From Gammaproteobacteria bacterium (GTDB taxonomy: Bacteria; Pseudomonadota; Gammaproteobacteria; Pseudomonadales; Cellvibrionaceae), in contig JAGKWY010000003.1 of the NCBI GenBank assembly GCA_021151625.1, positions 9,425 through 73,424 of the forward strand: DNA of 64,000 nucleotides. Reading direction: 5' to 3'. The notes beneath the pieces were generated by a model. That model had not been told where the DNA came from and searched no databases. It saw only the letters and a list, made by a program, of their open reading frames with translations. Positions 9,329 through 18,156 of this stretch are shown here, piece after piece (within the stretch, counting starts at the first letter, position 1; each line of letters starts with the position of its first letter). Position numbers and translations under genes: made by a program.

Positions 9329-9773
9329 AGGTTTTCCTTTTGCAGTTACAAGCTTTGCAGCTTGCGCGTGCGTCTGGTGGTTATTGTTATCAAATAGATT
9401 TCGGCCAATACCGGGCACAAGTCGGGTAGTGCAGGGCACTCCCTGAGCTGTGGGCTACATCTGGATTGGTGCTGTAAACACAGGTGTTATCAACGCGGCG
9501 ATTACCACACATCACCCGACTGCCGCGCGACATTTCCGGAGAGGAGAAAAGGCGCAAAATTATTGTGATTAAGGCAGGCGACCACTGGTTTTTGTAATCG
9601 GTTACATAATATTTCGTTACGGACGGAAAATGCAAGCCGGGAAATGGGGAGAAAATGACAGATTGGTGCACATATCACATTGTTTTTGAAAATATCCCGG
9701 CATATTTTTTAGCTAATAAAATCAGCTGAGCTATTTAAAAATAAACAGTGGGAACGTTTACATTTTGTAGGGA
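9329..9773. other. Intergenic region upstream of the mannanase gene
   Basis: About 445 bp between the mannanase start and the stop of the binding-protein gene, both on the minus strand. It holds a mannanase leader with the shared GTTATTGTTAT motif (9380-9390) and a LacI-type operator (9593-9606). No convincing gene is seen; short ORFs here lack RBS and domain support. Confidence 0.6.
9593..9606. promoter_or_regulatory. LacI-family operator upstream of the mannanase
   Basis: TGTAATCGGTTACA fits the LacI/GalR-family consensus TGNAANCGNTTNCA at every defined position, including the central CG. It lies 265 bp before the mannanase ATG. No LacI-family regulator is encoded in the window, so it would act in trans. 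Confidence 0.5.
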
Positions 9774-10763
9774 TTAGTGCGTAGCGGGGTTTTCCGCTTG
9801 GAGCTCGGGTGCGAGTGGGGTGTCGGGTGGAGGGGTAAAGTCGGGCAGTATTACCTGGTCCTGGCACTGTTCTGCCTCCGGCAGATAGGGTGATTTAAGG
9901 CAAATAATGCGCCGTTGGTCCAGTTTTAGTGGCGCCAGTTGCTGTGCAAAATAACGCCAGAACAGCCGGTCGTACTCGCCGCTTGTCTGCATGATTTGCA
10001 GGCCGGCAGCTACTCGCTCGGCCAGACGCGGGTGGTGTTTGCTCACGTACAAATAGGTGGGAAAGTTGTAGTAGAGCAATAGTTCCGGCTCCATCACCAT
10101 GTCCGGATGCAGTGGTTGTTGCTCGGCATATTTCACCCCAATTTCATTGGCACCCAGTGGCAGGCAGTCGATGCGCCGGGTGGCGAGTATGGGAAACAGT
10201 TGTTGCAGCCCCGCCGATTCAAACAGCGGGATTTTGTTCAGCTGGTAAATCAGCGTGTCAGTCCAATCCTGCCCCTGGCCGATTTTGATCTGGCGCAGGT
10301 CTTCGAGCGACTGGATTTGCGCAAAGCGTGGCAGGTCGGCGCGGTTGATCAGGCAGATACGCAAACCCAGCAAGCCGCGCAAAATATTGACCCGGATGGG
10401 AATTACTTCGGCCTGGGCGATGGGGGTGCCCGGCGAGGCCCACTGGATATTCATCAGCTTGCCTTCGCCGATCAGAATGGCCTGGCGCTTGGCGGTGGGC
10501 GCGCCGCCATAAGGGCGCAAAATGAAGCCTCCATACTCGGGGCGCGTAACCTCCATGGCGCGCTCGATCAATTCAAACTGGAAGTGGTTTTGTTTGTCGT
10601 TAGCGTCGGAGCGGTGATAGCTCACCACCATGGGTGCAGCGGTTGCGTTCAGCGTCTGCGCATCAGGCTGCCCGGGAGTTTCACTGTGTCCTTGGTTGGA
10701 TGTGGCCAGAAGCCCGGCGATAGCCAGACCAATAGGCAGACCGATATGCAGGCGAACGCGCAT
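9774..10763 (-). CDS. Periplasmic type 2 substrate-binding-like protein
   Basis: About 329 residues from ATG 10763 (MRVRLHIGLPIGLAIAGLLA, a signal-peptide-like N-terminus); an in-frame ATG at 10781 would add six residues, and neither start has a strong RBS. The body resembles the bacterial solute-binding family 3 fold (VSYHRSDANDKQNHFQFELIERAME; GLRICLINRADL; IQSLEDLRQIKIGQG; a C-terminal ERVAAGLQIMQTSGEYDRLF helix typical of SBP_bac_3). No ABC permease or ATPase gene is adjacent, so it is an orphan, possibly a sensor partner or a diverged non-transport protein. The Pro-rich tail is probably flexible. Ligand unknown. Confidence 0.7.
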   Translation of the reverse strand: MRVRLHIGLPIGLAIAGLLATSNQGHSETPGQPDAQTLNATAAPMVVSYHRSDANDKQNHFQFELIERAMEVTRPEYGGFILRPYGGAPTAKRQAILIGEGKLMNIQWASPGTPIAQAEVIPIRVNILRGLLGLRICLINRADLPRFAQIQSLEDLRQIKIGQGQDWTDTLIYQLNKIPLFESAGLQQLFPILATRRIDCLPLGANEIGVKYAEQQPLHPDMVMEPELLLYYNFPTYLYVSKHHPRLAERVAAGLQIMQTSGEYDRLFWRYFAQQLAPLKLDQRRIICLKSPYLPEAEQCQDQVILPDFTPPPDTPLAPELQAENPATH

Positions 10764-10879
10764 GATAAAAACCCGCAGCATTAATTGTTCAGTCTAGATA
10801 AGAGACTGCAACGCGGTGGGATTTTTGGCGTTTAAAATTACAAAAAATCCCCGCTATATAAGGCTTGTGTTGAATTGCC

Positions 10880-10897
10880 GCCGCTTCAAGAAGCGGC
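10880..10897. promoter_or_regulatory. 18-bp perfect palindrome upstream of the amylase gene
   Basis: GCCGCTTC-AA-GAAGCGGC, with 8-bp perfect arms, lies 135 bp before the ATG at 11032. It could be an operator or a leader hairpin. No T-run follows, so a terminator is unlikely. Confidence 0.35.
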
Positions 10898-11031
10898 AGT
10901 TATCAGCAGCTGGTTACTAGTGAAAAAACAAGCTAGCGATGGGTATTTTTGCGCTGGTTGACCTTGTTGCTCTGGTGCTAGATTTTAGTTCCCCCCTTTC
11001 TGGAATACGGCGCTTGCCGAAGGAGATTTCC

Positions 11032-12954
11032 ATGTCTTTTGTCCAGCAACAATTATTGGCTGCACGTCCCGACTCGATTGCCAGTGTGAATTTACCGCGC
11101 CGTTTGGATCACTTTCCATCGCCGGCCGACTGGCGTAATGAAACCTTGTATTTTCTGTTGGTTGATCGATTTAGTGATGGTTTGGAAGCGCAACGCCCAC
11201 TGCTGAATCGCAACAATCTGGCGGCAGCGCGCCCGGCTGGCTGGCGTTGGGATTTGTGGTCGCAATCCGGTGGTGACCGCTGGCAGGGTGGCAATTTACA
11301 GGGCGTCGCCTCCAAGCTGGATTACCTCAAAGACCTGGGGGTCACCTGCCTGTGGCTGAGCCCGGTGTTTAAACAGCGCGGCCATATGAACTCATTTCAC
11401 GGCTACGGGATTCAGGATTTCCTGGAAGTAGACCCGCACTTTGGTGATCGCAAAGCGCTGGTGGATCTGGTGGCGCTGGCGCACCTGAAAGGCATGCGCA
11501 TTATTCTGGATATTATTTTTAACCACTCGGGCGAAAACTGGACTTACCCGGCCTCCTTGCCCGGAGGAAAATATACGCCTTATTACACCGCACAACAGTA
11601 CGCATTCGGTGCCTGGCGCAATCAGCAGGGCGATGATATTGCTGCTATTTCTGGCAGCGACGAAGGTGTCTGGCCGAGCGAATTGCAAAATCCTGATGCC
11701 TACACCCGTGCTGGCGCTGGCAGCCTGGGCGCGGGCGATATTGATGACCCCTACGCCGAGCACAAGCGCGCTGACTTTATTACGCTAAAGGATTTTGCAT
11801 TGGATAACCCGGCAGTCATGAGCGATCTCGCACGCTGCTACAAATACTGGATTGCGCTCACCGACTGCGATGGTTTTCGTATCGATACCCTCAAGCATGT
11901 TTCCTACGAGCAGGCGCGCAATTTTTGCGGCAGCATCAAAGAATTCGCAGCCAATATTGGCAAGCATGATTTTTTATTGGCCGGTGAAATTGCCGGTGGC
12001 GATTATGGGCAGGATCGCTATCTGGATGTGTTGCAGCGCAATTTAAATGCGGCGCTGGATATCAGCGAAATGCGCGTAACCCTGAATCAGGTTGCCAAGG
12101 GCTTGCAACATCCGGCGGATTATTTTGCGGGTTTTGATCCGGGCAATGCGGTGATGGGTTCGCACCGCGCGCTGGGCGCAAAACATATTTCCATCCTCGA
12201 TGATCACGATCACGTGTTCGGAAAAAAATTACGCTTCTCCGCAGAGGCTGCTGCGCCGCATCAAGTCGCAGCGGGCGTTGGCCTGCAATTATTTACCCTG
12301 GGAATTCCCTGTATTTATTACGGCACTGAACAAAGTCTGGGTGGGCCGGAATTGCACGAGCGTGTCTGGATCGAAAATTTCGGCAACAATGACCGCTATT
12401 TGCGCGAGACGTTGTTTGGCGCGGAACATCCGCGCAAAGGTGGTTTGGCGGGGTTGGATACACAGAATCCGCTCGATGAAAGTCTGCCTGGCTTTGGTCC
12501 CTTTGGTGCCCAGGGGCATCACTGCTTTGATACGCAAAGCCCGGCCTATGTGCGCATCAGTGCCATGACCAAAACGCGCGCAGAATTTCCGGCATTGCGT
12601 TTGGGGCGTCAGTATGTACGGCCAATTTCATTTTTAAATAATGCGTTTAATGTTTACAGCAATGGCGAAATTATTGCCTGGTCGCGCATTCTGGATGATG
12701 AAGAATGTCTGGTGGTTCTCAATCCCCATGGCGTGGCAGTGCGCGGGGCCGATATTTTGGTGGATGCTGCGTTAAATCCTGTTGGGAGTAGTATGTTACT
12801 GGTGATGAGTACGGAAGAGGCCGCCAATGCGCAGGTGGCAACCAATCGTGTGGGCGATCAATCGGCCGTGCATGTGCACCACAGCGGCATTCATTTTATT
12901 TCGGTGCGCGATCTTGGTCCTTCCGAGCTGTTGGTGTTTTCCAACAAACCCTAG
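11032..12954 (+). CDS. Alpha-amylase family protein, GH13
   Basis: 640 residues from ATG 11032, which has AGGAGA seven bases upstream; an in-frame start at 10939 lacks this. No signal peptide, so it is probably cytoplasmic and acts on imported oligosaccharides or glycogen-type glucans. All four GH13 regions are visible: region I DIIFNHSGE, region II DGFRIDTLKH with nucleophile Asp285, region III LAGEIAGGD with acid/base Glu319, region IV ILDDHDHV around 390-393. A (beta/alpha)8 barrel with a long insert (PGGKYTPYYTAQQYAFG) is followed by a C-terminal beta domain. It may be an alpha-amylase, maltodextrin glucosidase or transglycosylase; sequence alone does not decide. It stands alone between two regulatory palindromes and a terminator. 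Confidence 0.88.
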   Translation: MSFVQQQLLAARPDSIASVNLPRRLDHFPSPADWRNETLYFLLVDRFSDGLEAQRPLLNRNNLAAARPAGWRWDLWSQSGGDRWQGGNLQGVASKLDYLKDLGVTCLWLSPVFKQRGHMNSFHGYGIQDFLEVDPHFGDRKALVDLVALAHLKGMRIILDIIFNHSGENWTYPASLPGGKYTPYYTAQQYAFGAWRNQQGDDIAAISGSDEGVWPSELQNPDAYTRAGAGSLGAGDIDDPYAEHKRADFITLKDFALDNPAVMSDLARCYKYWIALTDCDGFRIDTLKHVSYEQARNFCGSIKEFAANIGKHDFLLAGEIAGGDYGQDRYLDVLQRNLNAALDISEMRVTLNQVAKGLQHPADYFAGFDPGNAVMGSHRALGAKHISILDDHDHVFGKKLRFSAEAAAPHQVAAGVGLQLFTLGIPCIYYGTEQSLGGPELHERVWIENFGNNDRYLRETLFGAEHPRKGGLAGLDTQNPLDESLPGFGPFGAQGHHCFDTQSPAYVRISAMTKTRAEFPALRLGRQYVRPISFLNNAFNVYSNGEIIAWSRILDDEECLVVLNPHGVAVRGADILVDAALNPVGSSMLLVMSTEEAANAQVATNRVGDQSAVHVHHSGIHFISVRDLGPSELLVFSNKP

Positions 12955-13010
12955 CGAAAAAGGGTCTAAATAAAAATGCAAACTCAAAAGCACGAATAAA
13001 AAATTGCTAA

Positions 13011-13052
13011 ATAAAAAGCCAATCATCGCAAGATGATGGGCTTTTTATTTTT
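13011..13052. terminator. Bidirectional intrinsic terminator
   Basis: An extended stem ATAAAAAGCC...ATCATC-gcaa-GATGAT...GGCTTTTTAT ends in a T-run. It sits between the convergent GH13 gene (plus) and the methyltransferase-fold gene (minus). Confidence 0.85.
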
Positions 13053-13074
13053 TACGTGAGCTATTTATGCCGAG

Positions 13075-13929
13075 TTATTTTTTGCGAAACAGCAGCGTCA
13101 CGCGATTGGATTCGCCAATCGCCTGGTATTTGGCTTTATCCGCTTCTGCGGCATTCAGGCTGGGCGGTAAACGCCACACCACTTCACCGGCGACAGGATT
13201 ATCTTTCGGGTTTTTATTAATGTCGCTTTCACCAACTAATTCAAAACCGGCTTTGTCCATAAATTGAATAATGGCAGAGCGTTTTAAATAACCGGTTTCG
13301 CCGGTGGCCCATGCATCGGGTTTATCTTCGGCAATTGCATGTTGTACTACACCAACCAAACCGTGCGGTTTTAATAAACGATGGGTTTCTGCCAGGGCTT
13401 GCGTCAGGTAGCCGCCGTCTTTGTCAAAACGGGCGAGGTTGTGCAGGGCGCGAATAAATAACACCGAATCCACTTTTCCGGTAAGGTCAGCCGGCAGGTT
13501 GGCAAAGGTATATGCTTGCGCTGCAGCGCCATCGTTTGCACCCCAGGTTTTGGCACTAGCAGTCCACTCGGTGGGCCAGCGTTTGCGCCCTTCCATAAAT
13601 TCAGCATTAGCCCAGCTGCCAAATTTCGGCCACAAATCCAGGTTATAATCCGCCCCGATTAATTGTCCGTTCTTACCCAGGTAAGGCACCAGAATTTTTG
13701 AGTACCAGCCATCACCTGGTAAGACCTCCACGACGGTATCGCCCGGTTTTACACCAAAAAAAGACAATGTTTCCACCGGGTGGCGCGCCGCGTAACGGAC
13801 TTGATGGTCGGCGGGCAGGCTTTGGGTAATTGCCGTCAAACGCTGGGTGTTTGCTTCGCTCAATGATGTCGTTTGTGTGGAGCAGGCGCTAATCATTAGT
13901 GCACTTACAAGCAGGATGAGTTTTTTCAT
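13075..13929 (-). CDS. Predicted class I SAM methyltransferase-fold lipoprotein
   Basis: 284 residues from ATG 13929, supported by AAGGGAG upstream and by a lipoprotein signal (MKKLILLVSALMISAC, lipobox ISAC); the longer in-frame start at 13989 would bury the signal. The mature part resembles predicted methyltransferases: HPVETLSFFGVKPGDTVVEV, then a SAM motif I-like segment VLPGDGWYSKIL, an LIGADYNLDLW segment, and LTGKVDSVLFIRALHNLARF / ETHRLLKPHGLVGVVQH in the positions of motifs II-III. SAM is not expected in the periplasm, so either the fold has another role there or the cofactor is obtained in an unknown way. Transcribed alone, towards the GH13 gene. Confidence 0.75.
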   Translation of the reverse strand: MKKLILLVSALMISACSTQTTSLSEANTQRLTAITQSLPADHQVRYAARHPVETLSFFGVKPGDTVVEVLPGDGWYSKILVPYLGKNGQLIGADYNLDLWPKFGSWANAEFMEGRKRWPTEWTASAKTWGANDGAAAQAYTFANLPADLTGKVDSVLFIRALHNLARFDKDGGYLTQALAETHRLLKPHGLVGVVQHAIAEDKPDAWATGETGYLKRSAIIQFMDKAGFELVGESDINKNPKDNPVAGEVVWRLPPSLNAAEADKAKYQAIGESNRVTLLFRKK

Positions 13930-14125
13930 ATGTGACTCCCTTGGGCTATTGGTTGTGGTTGTAGATGGAGAAAGTGTGCCAGTAATCATTTGCGCTGAGG
14001 GAAAGCCAGTGAATTATTTTTTGTAAAGAAAAATATGGCTAAGCGGAAGCCTATGTTTCATAGGATAAAAATTTTAGGTGGTTGGAGGTAACGCACGGTT
14101 GTGATAAATATCCTGATTGTGCTGG

Positions 14126-14875
14126 TTAATAGAGGCGTACAAGTGTCACTATTTTATTATCGAGTGTATGTTTGTACTCCGCTTGTATTTCTGTTCCTAT
14201 AGTCAGGTTTTTGCTGAGATTTTCATTGACGCGGATCAGAATTGTGCCGTTGCGCTGATCAATTTTTGTTACCGAAACTGCTGAAAAATCAAAATATCGA
14301 CCTGCTTCTGCAAATGCAGCTTTGAAAAAACTTTCTTTGGCAGAAAATACAATTGTGAACAGGGTTTTAATATTTAGCGCATCGCATCTCAAAATTATCT
14401 CTTCTTCATTTCCAAAAATAATTTGATTTTTAATGGCCTTACAGGTTGTTGAATCAACTTCATATTGAATGTCAACGCCCAATCCGCGCATATCCTTCTT
14501 TCGTGCGGTAACGGCAATAGCCTGGTTCCCACTGTGGCTAATTGAACCCACCACATGTACAGGCCATAGCGGATACCTCTGCGGGCTTATATGGATATCT
14601 GCGATAGTCCCATCAAGCAACGATAGTGATCTCTTGGCGCAATATCGACCTGCGAAAAATTCTGCTTTACGTTTTACAAAGGCTCGGCCAATTTCGGAGG
14701 GAAAATAGATGCCATGCTCTTCAAAAAGGTTGTCGTGGTAATCATCAGGTGAAAAGCAGCAATGGTTGATGGATATTGCGCCGGAAAAAATCGGGGAGGA
14801 CTGCTCTGAGGTAATAAATCCACCATATGTGTTTATAGGGGATTCTTTCGTGAAACCTTGTTTGGATAAATGCAT
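14126..14875 (-). CDS. 4'-phosphopantetheinyl transferase, Sfp/EntD type
   Basis: 249 residues. It should transfer phosphopantetheine from CoA to the carrier-domain serines of the neighbouring PKS/NRPS. EntD-type landmarks are FVKRKAEFFAGRYCAKRSL, YPLWPVHVVGSISHSGNQAIAV, the metal-site motif LGVDIQ (family usually GVDIE, so the second acidic residue is Gln here), and the signature FSAKESFFKA. The gene lies 703 bp from, and divergent to, the RND-PKS operon. That position and six carriers with intact serines downstream make it the probable dedicated activator of the cluster. Start ATG 14875 has only a weak AAGAG upstream; an internal start is possible. Confidence 0.92.
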   Translation of the reverse strand: MHLSKQGFTKESPINTYGGFITSEQSSPIFSGAISINHCCFSPDDYHDNLFEEHGIYFPSEIGRAFVKRKAEFFAGRYCAKRSLSLLDGTIADIHISPQRYPLWPVHVVGSISHSGNQAIAVTARKKDMRGLGVDIQYEVDSTTCKAIKNQIIFGNEEEIILRCDALNIKTLFTIVFSAKESFFKAAFAEAGRYFDFSAVSVTKIDQRNGTILIRVNENLSKNLTIGTEIQAEYKHTLDNKIVTLVRLY

Positions 14876-15578
14876 ATCGGGCTCTTCGTCTTTTCCTTGG
14901 CGTGCACAGAGATGGCAGAATAGTTGTTAAATTGCAATTTTGATAGCGGAATTCTTTGTTAATTAATAGTGTGCTAAATGAAATTTATGACTTTTTGAGT
15001 GTAAAAACAAAATTCTCTATGAATTTTATAAAACATAAAAGGATAGGGATCAGAGCAAAGTAACTTCATAAAGCTAATTCTTAGTCAAAAAATATTGCCA
15101 TTTTTAATAGTAAATAGTTCCTTGCATAAATTTCATTTTTTGTTTATTAGGGATTAAAGCTCTTTGTCGCCTAGGTTTCCTTGGGTTGCGGTTGTGGCGC
15201 TTAAACCAATTTTGTGTCATCAAAATTAAAAAATTTAATTTGTTATGGTTAAATTTTTTAACAATTTATAAATTGATTTATCGTTGACAAAAAAAAATTC
15301 TTGTCTACCATTCGCCAGCTCCCTCGGTGTTGTCGCGCCTTGTCACATAAATCCTCGAAAGTGAATTTTTTGATAATTTGTCACGTAAAAAATTAACTTG
15401 TAATAATGATCGAGTAATTTTGTGCCGCGTGGTCAGTTATAGACCTGTGCAGTAATTTTATGGGTTTAATACTGATTCGGTAGCAACCTATGAATATCGC
15501 TAAATGGATTTGCGAGGGATTAAACTGCGTAACGCATTGCAAATGATGCTGTGCATTTATTTTTAAAGGAGACTAATC
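14876..15578. other. AT-rich 703-bp regulatory region between the PPTase gene and the PKS operon
   Basis: The stretch is markedly AT-rich with palindromic A/T tracts (for example GTTAAATTTTTTAAC, 15248-15262) and no convincing gene. It must hold the divergent promoters of the cluster, including the sigma70-like site at 15284. A short ORF at 15490-15546 would encode MNIAKWICEGLNCVTHCK but lacks a good RBS. Confidence 0.6.
15284..15311 (+). promoter_or_regulatory. Candidate sigma70 promoter for the PKS operon
   Basis: TTGACA at 15284-15289 (perfect -35) is followed after 16 bp by TACCAT at 15306-15311 (4/6 to -10). Transcription from here would give a leader of about 260 nt before the TTG start at 15579. 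Confidence 0.4.
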
Positions 15579-17927
15579 TTGATTGCTAATATTGCCAATT
15601 TTGTGGTGCGTTATAGAGCTCTTGTCTTACTCACCAGCCTCATCGTAATAGTGCTTTCCACCCTTGGATTCAAGAATCTATATTTCGACAGCAGTACCGA
15701 TATATGGTTCCTTGATGATGATCCTGTCCTTCTGGAATACAACGACTTAAAGAAAAAATTTGGTAGCGATGACTACCTTGTGATTGGTGTGCAAGCGGCT
15801 GCCGGACAAAAGGATGTATTGAATCCTGAAACCGTGCAGGCAATTCAGAAAATAACTAATTACCTGGAAGAACATGCTGCGGTTAACAAGGTACGCTCGC
15901 TTGTAAAATATGAATACATGTTTTACGAAGACGAGCTGTTGAATGTGGAAACTGCTGTTCCAGCTTCGAAAGATTTCAATTTTTCTGAAAAAGAGTGGGA
16001 CAATATAAGAACCATATTGAATGGTGAAAATATTGCTCAGGATCTACTGTTTACCAAGGATTTAAAAAATACGCTTATTTCTGCACGTGTAATTGAGCAA
16101 GATAAATACACTGGTGAAGGTAATGCGAAAACGGATCTGGCTGCAGATTTCCGCACCTTCGTTGAACGTGAAGGCTTGCAACAAAGCGACAAGTATAAAA
16201 TCTATATTTCTGGCTCCGCTGCAATTAGTGAAAGCTTCTTTTTCTTTTCTACGCTGGATCAATCTATCAGCTATCCGATAATGCTGACATTCATCATTAT
16301 CTTTTTGTTCCTGACTTTTAGAACTCTGGCAGGAACAGTATTGCCAATCCTTGTTCTTATTGTGTCTTGTGTGGTGGCTATTGGGTTGATTGGCTATTTT
16401 GGCTGGTCAATGAATATGCTGAATATCACATTGCCCACCATGCTGACCGTAGTTGTGGTTGCTGAAACAATTCACGTGCTAGTCGGCTTCTATCGCTTCC
16501 GCAATCAGGGGCTTCCACCGAAAGAAGCAGCAGTGGAAACAATCAAATATTGTTTTGAGCCTTGTTTCTATACCAGCATCACTACCTTGTTGGGATATCT
16601 CTCGTTGGCAACCGGTTCGATCGCATTGGTTGTGACCTTCGGGGTGGAAATGGCCATTGGTGTTGCGGTTGCATTTTTCTTCAGCTTGTTCACGCTGCCT
16701 GCGTTACTGAGCTATACAAGTGCCAAGGGCAAAAAAGCAGAAAAACTTGTGTCTAATGGAGTTATTGCGCGCACAGTGCATAATCTGCCAGATAAAATTT
16801 ACCCAATTCGCAAAGCTATTATTGCGGTAACAGTGCTGTCCCTCATTCCTTTGCTTTATCTCTGCTCGCAAGTGAAGGTCGATACCAATTTTGTTCGCTT
16901 CTTTAAAGATGATGCACCAGTAAAGCAGGGTCTGGAATATTTCGATGAAACCTTTAAGGGCTCTTTAAGCCTGGAGTTTCGTCTCGATTCCAAAACGGAA
17001 AATGGTGTAAAAGATCCTGCCTTTTTGGCGCGTGCGCTGGAGTTCCAAAATTATCTGGTGACCTTGGAAGGTAATGGAAAAGTTAATTCACCAGTTAACT
17101 ATCTCATGAAAATTAACCAGGTAATGAACAATAACGATGTCAGCTCATTCAAGGTTCCGGAAACACGGGATATGGTGGGTCAGTATCTGCTGTTGTATTC
17201 AAACTCTGGTCCTGATGAAGATCTGTCTGACTTGATTACGTTCAACGGGCAAGAAATGCGCATGTCTGTTTTCTTTGCTGTAGCACCATCTGTAATCACC
17301 AAAGCGCGCATTGAAGCTATTGAAAAGCATGTGGCTGAACATTTCTCAGATTTGAATATTTCAGTAACTGGTAGAGCGGTTTTGTTCAACAATGTAGACA
17401 ATTATACCCTGACTGGTCTGGCGAGCTCTTTCATGTTCTCGTTAATTTCAATTCTTATCTGTTTGTTCATTGTATTGCGCTCCTTTAAGTATGGCTGGGT
17501 TGCCTTAATTCCTAACGTCCTACCTATCATTATCACTGGTGCAGTAATGGCGTTGCTGGATATTTATCTGGACTTTGCGTCCATGATGGTTGCAGCCACA
17601 ACTCTGGGGATTGCTGTAGATGACACAATTCATGTGATGGATCGCTTCAGGAAGGCCAAAAGCGCCAATCTGGACAATAGAGAGGCGATTACTCTTGCCA
17701 CGCGTGAAAGCGGCATAGCATTGGTGTCAACAACTATTATCCTGGTGGTTGGATTCGCAATGTTAATCATGAGTAGTTTTGTGCCTAATATTTACATGGG
17801 AATTTTGGGGTGTCTCACCATTGGCTTGGCAGTATTGTGTGACCTGATCATATTGCCAGCGGTCCTCATGTGTATTGGCGAAAAGCAAAAAGCAGTAGAA
17901 CCAATGCCTGAAGCAACTTCAGTGTAA
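15579..17927 (+). CDS. RND-superfamily (MMPL-type) exporter
   Basis: 782 residues with the RND layout: TM1 near residues 13-32, a large periplasmic loop (~35-220), a six-helix bundle (~225-375), a TM near 410-430, a second large loop (~435-620), and a final bundle (~625-770). Family-type segments are LPTMLTVVVVAETIHVLVGFYRFR and TLGIAVDDTIHVMDRFRKA in the two halves. The start is TTG, chosen because AAGGAG (15566-15571) lies 7 nt upstream and the first TM follows directly. Such exporters commonly move lipids or lipophilic metabolites. As the first gene of the PKS operon, with a LolA-like protein and outer-membrane barrel downstream, it is the likely inner-membrane pump for the product. Confidence 0.88.
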   Translation: MIANIANFVVRYRALVLLTSLIVIVLSTLGFKNLYFDSSTDIWFLDDDPVLLEYNDLKKKFGSDDYLVIGVQAAAGQKDVLNPETVQAIQKITNYLEEHAAVNKVRSLVKYEYMFYEDELLNVETAVPASKDFNFSEKEWDNIRTILNGENIAQDLLFTKDLKNTLISARVIEQDKYTGEGNAKTDLAADFRTFVEREGLQQSDKYKIYISGSAAISESFFFFSTLDQSISYPIMLTFIIIFLFLTFRTLAGTVLPILVLIVSCVVAIGLIGYFGWSMNMLNITLPTMLTVVVVAETIHVLVGFYRFRNQGLPPKEAAVETIKYCFEPCFYTSITTLLGYLSLATGSIALVVTFGVEMAIGVAVAFFFSLFTLPALLSYTSAKGKKAEKLVSNGVIARTVHNLPDKIYPIRKAIIAVTVLSLIPLLYLCSQVKVDTNFVRFFKDDAPVKQGLEYFDETFKGSLSLEFRLDSKTENGVKDPAFLARALEFQNYLVTLEGNGKVNSPVNYLMKINQVMNNNDVSSFKVPETRDMVGQYLLLYSNSGPDEDLSDLITFNGQEMRMSVFFAVAPSVITKARIEAIEKHVAEHFSDLNISVTGRAVLFNNVDNYTLTGLASSFMFSLISILICLFIVLRSFKYGWVALIPNVLPIIITGAVMALLDIYLDFASMMVAATTLGIAVDDTIHVMDRFRKAKSANLDNREAITLATRESGIALVSTTIILVVGFAMLIMSSFVPNIYMGILGCLTIGLAVLCDLIILPAVLMCIGEKQKAVEPMPEATSV

Positions 17928-17971
17928 TGTTCTATTAAAGGAAAGAGTTAGCCAGGAATTATTGTGTTGTG

Positions 17972-18003
17972 AAGTAAGGGGCAAATGGATGAGCGCCTTA
18001 CTT
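17972..18003 (+). promoter_or_regulatory. Hairpin in the spacer between the RND gene and PKS gene 1
   Basis: AAGTAAGG (17972-17979) and CCTTACTT (17996-18003) form a perfect 8-bp stem extended by GC/GC. No T-run follows, so it is not a standard terminator. It encloses the start of a tiny ORF (17985-18038, MDERLTLRLPDCLGGFR) whose SD-like AAGGGG lies in the 5' arm. An mRNA-processing or translation-control role is possible. Confidence 0.35.
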
Positions 18004-18156
18004 TACGTCTGCCTGATTGCCTTGGGGGTTTCAGGTAGGTTCGGAAAAAAACGATCCCGCGATTATTAAATTTATTGGCCAATGGCCAGGGGATTGCTTT
18101 TCCCAAAATTTAAGTTTTATTTTTGTTTTATCTAAAAAATTGCAAGGAGTGATCAA

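Noticed and set aside
10107..10784. 225-codon plus-strand ORF
   Set aside because: Complement of the periplasmic binding-protein gene, which has a signal peptide and SBP-like motifs.
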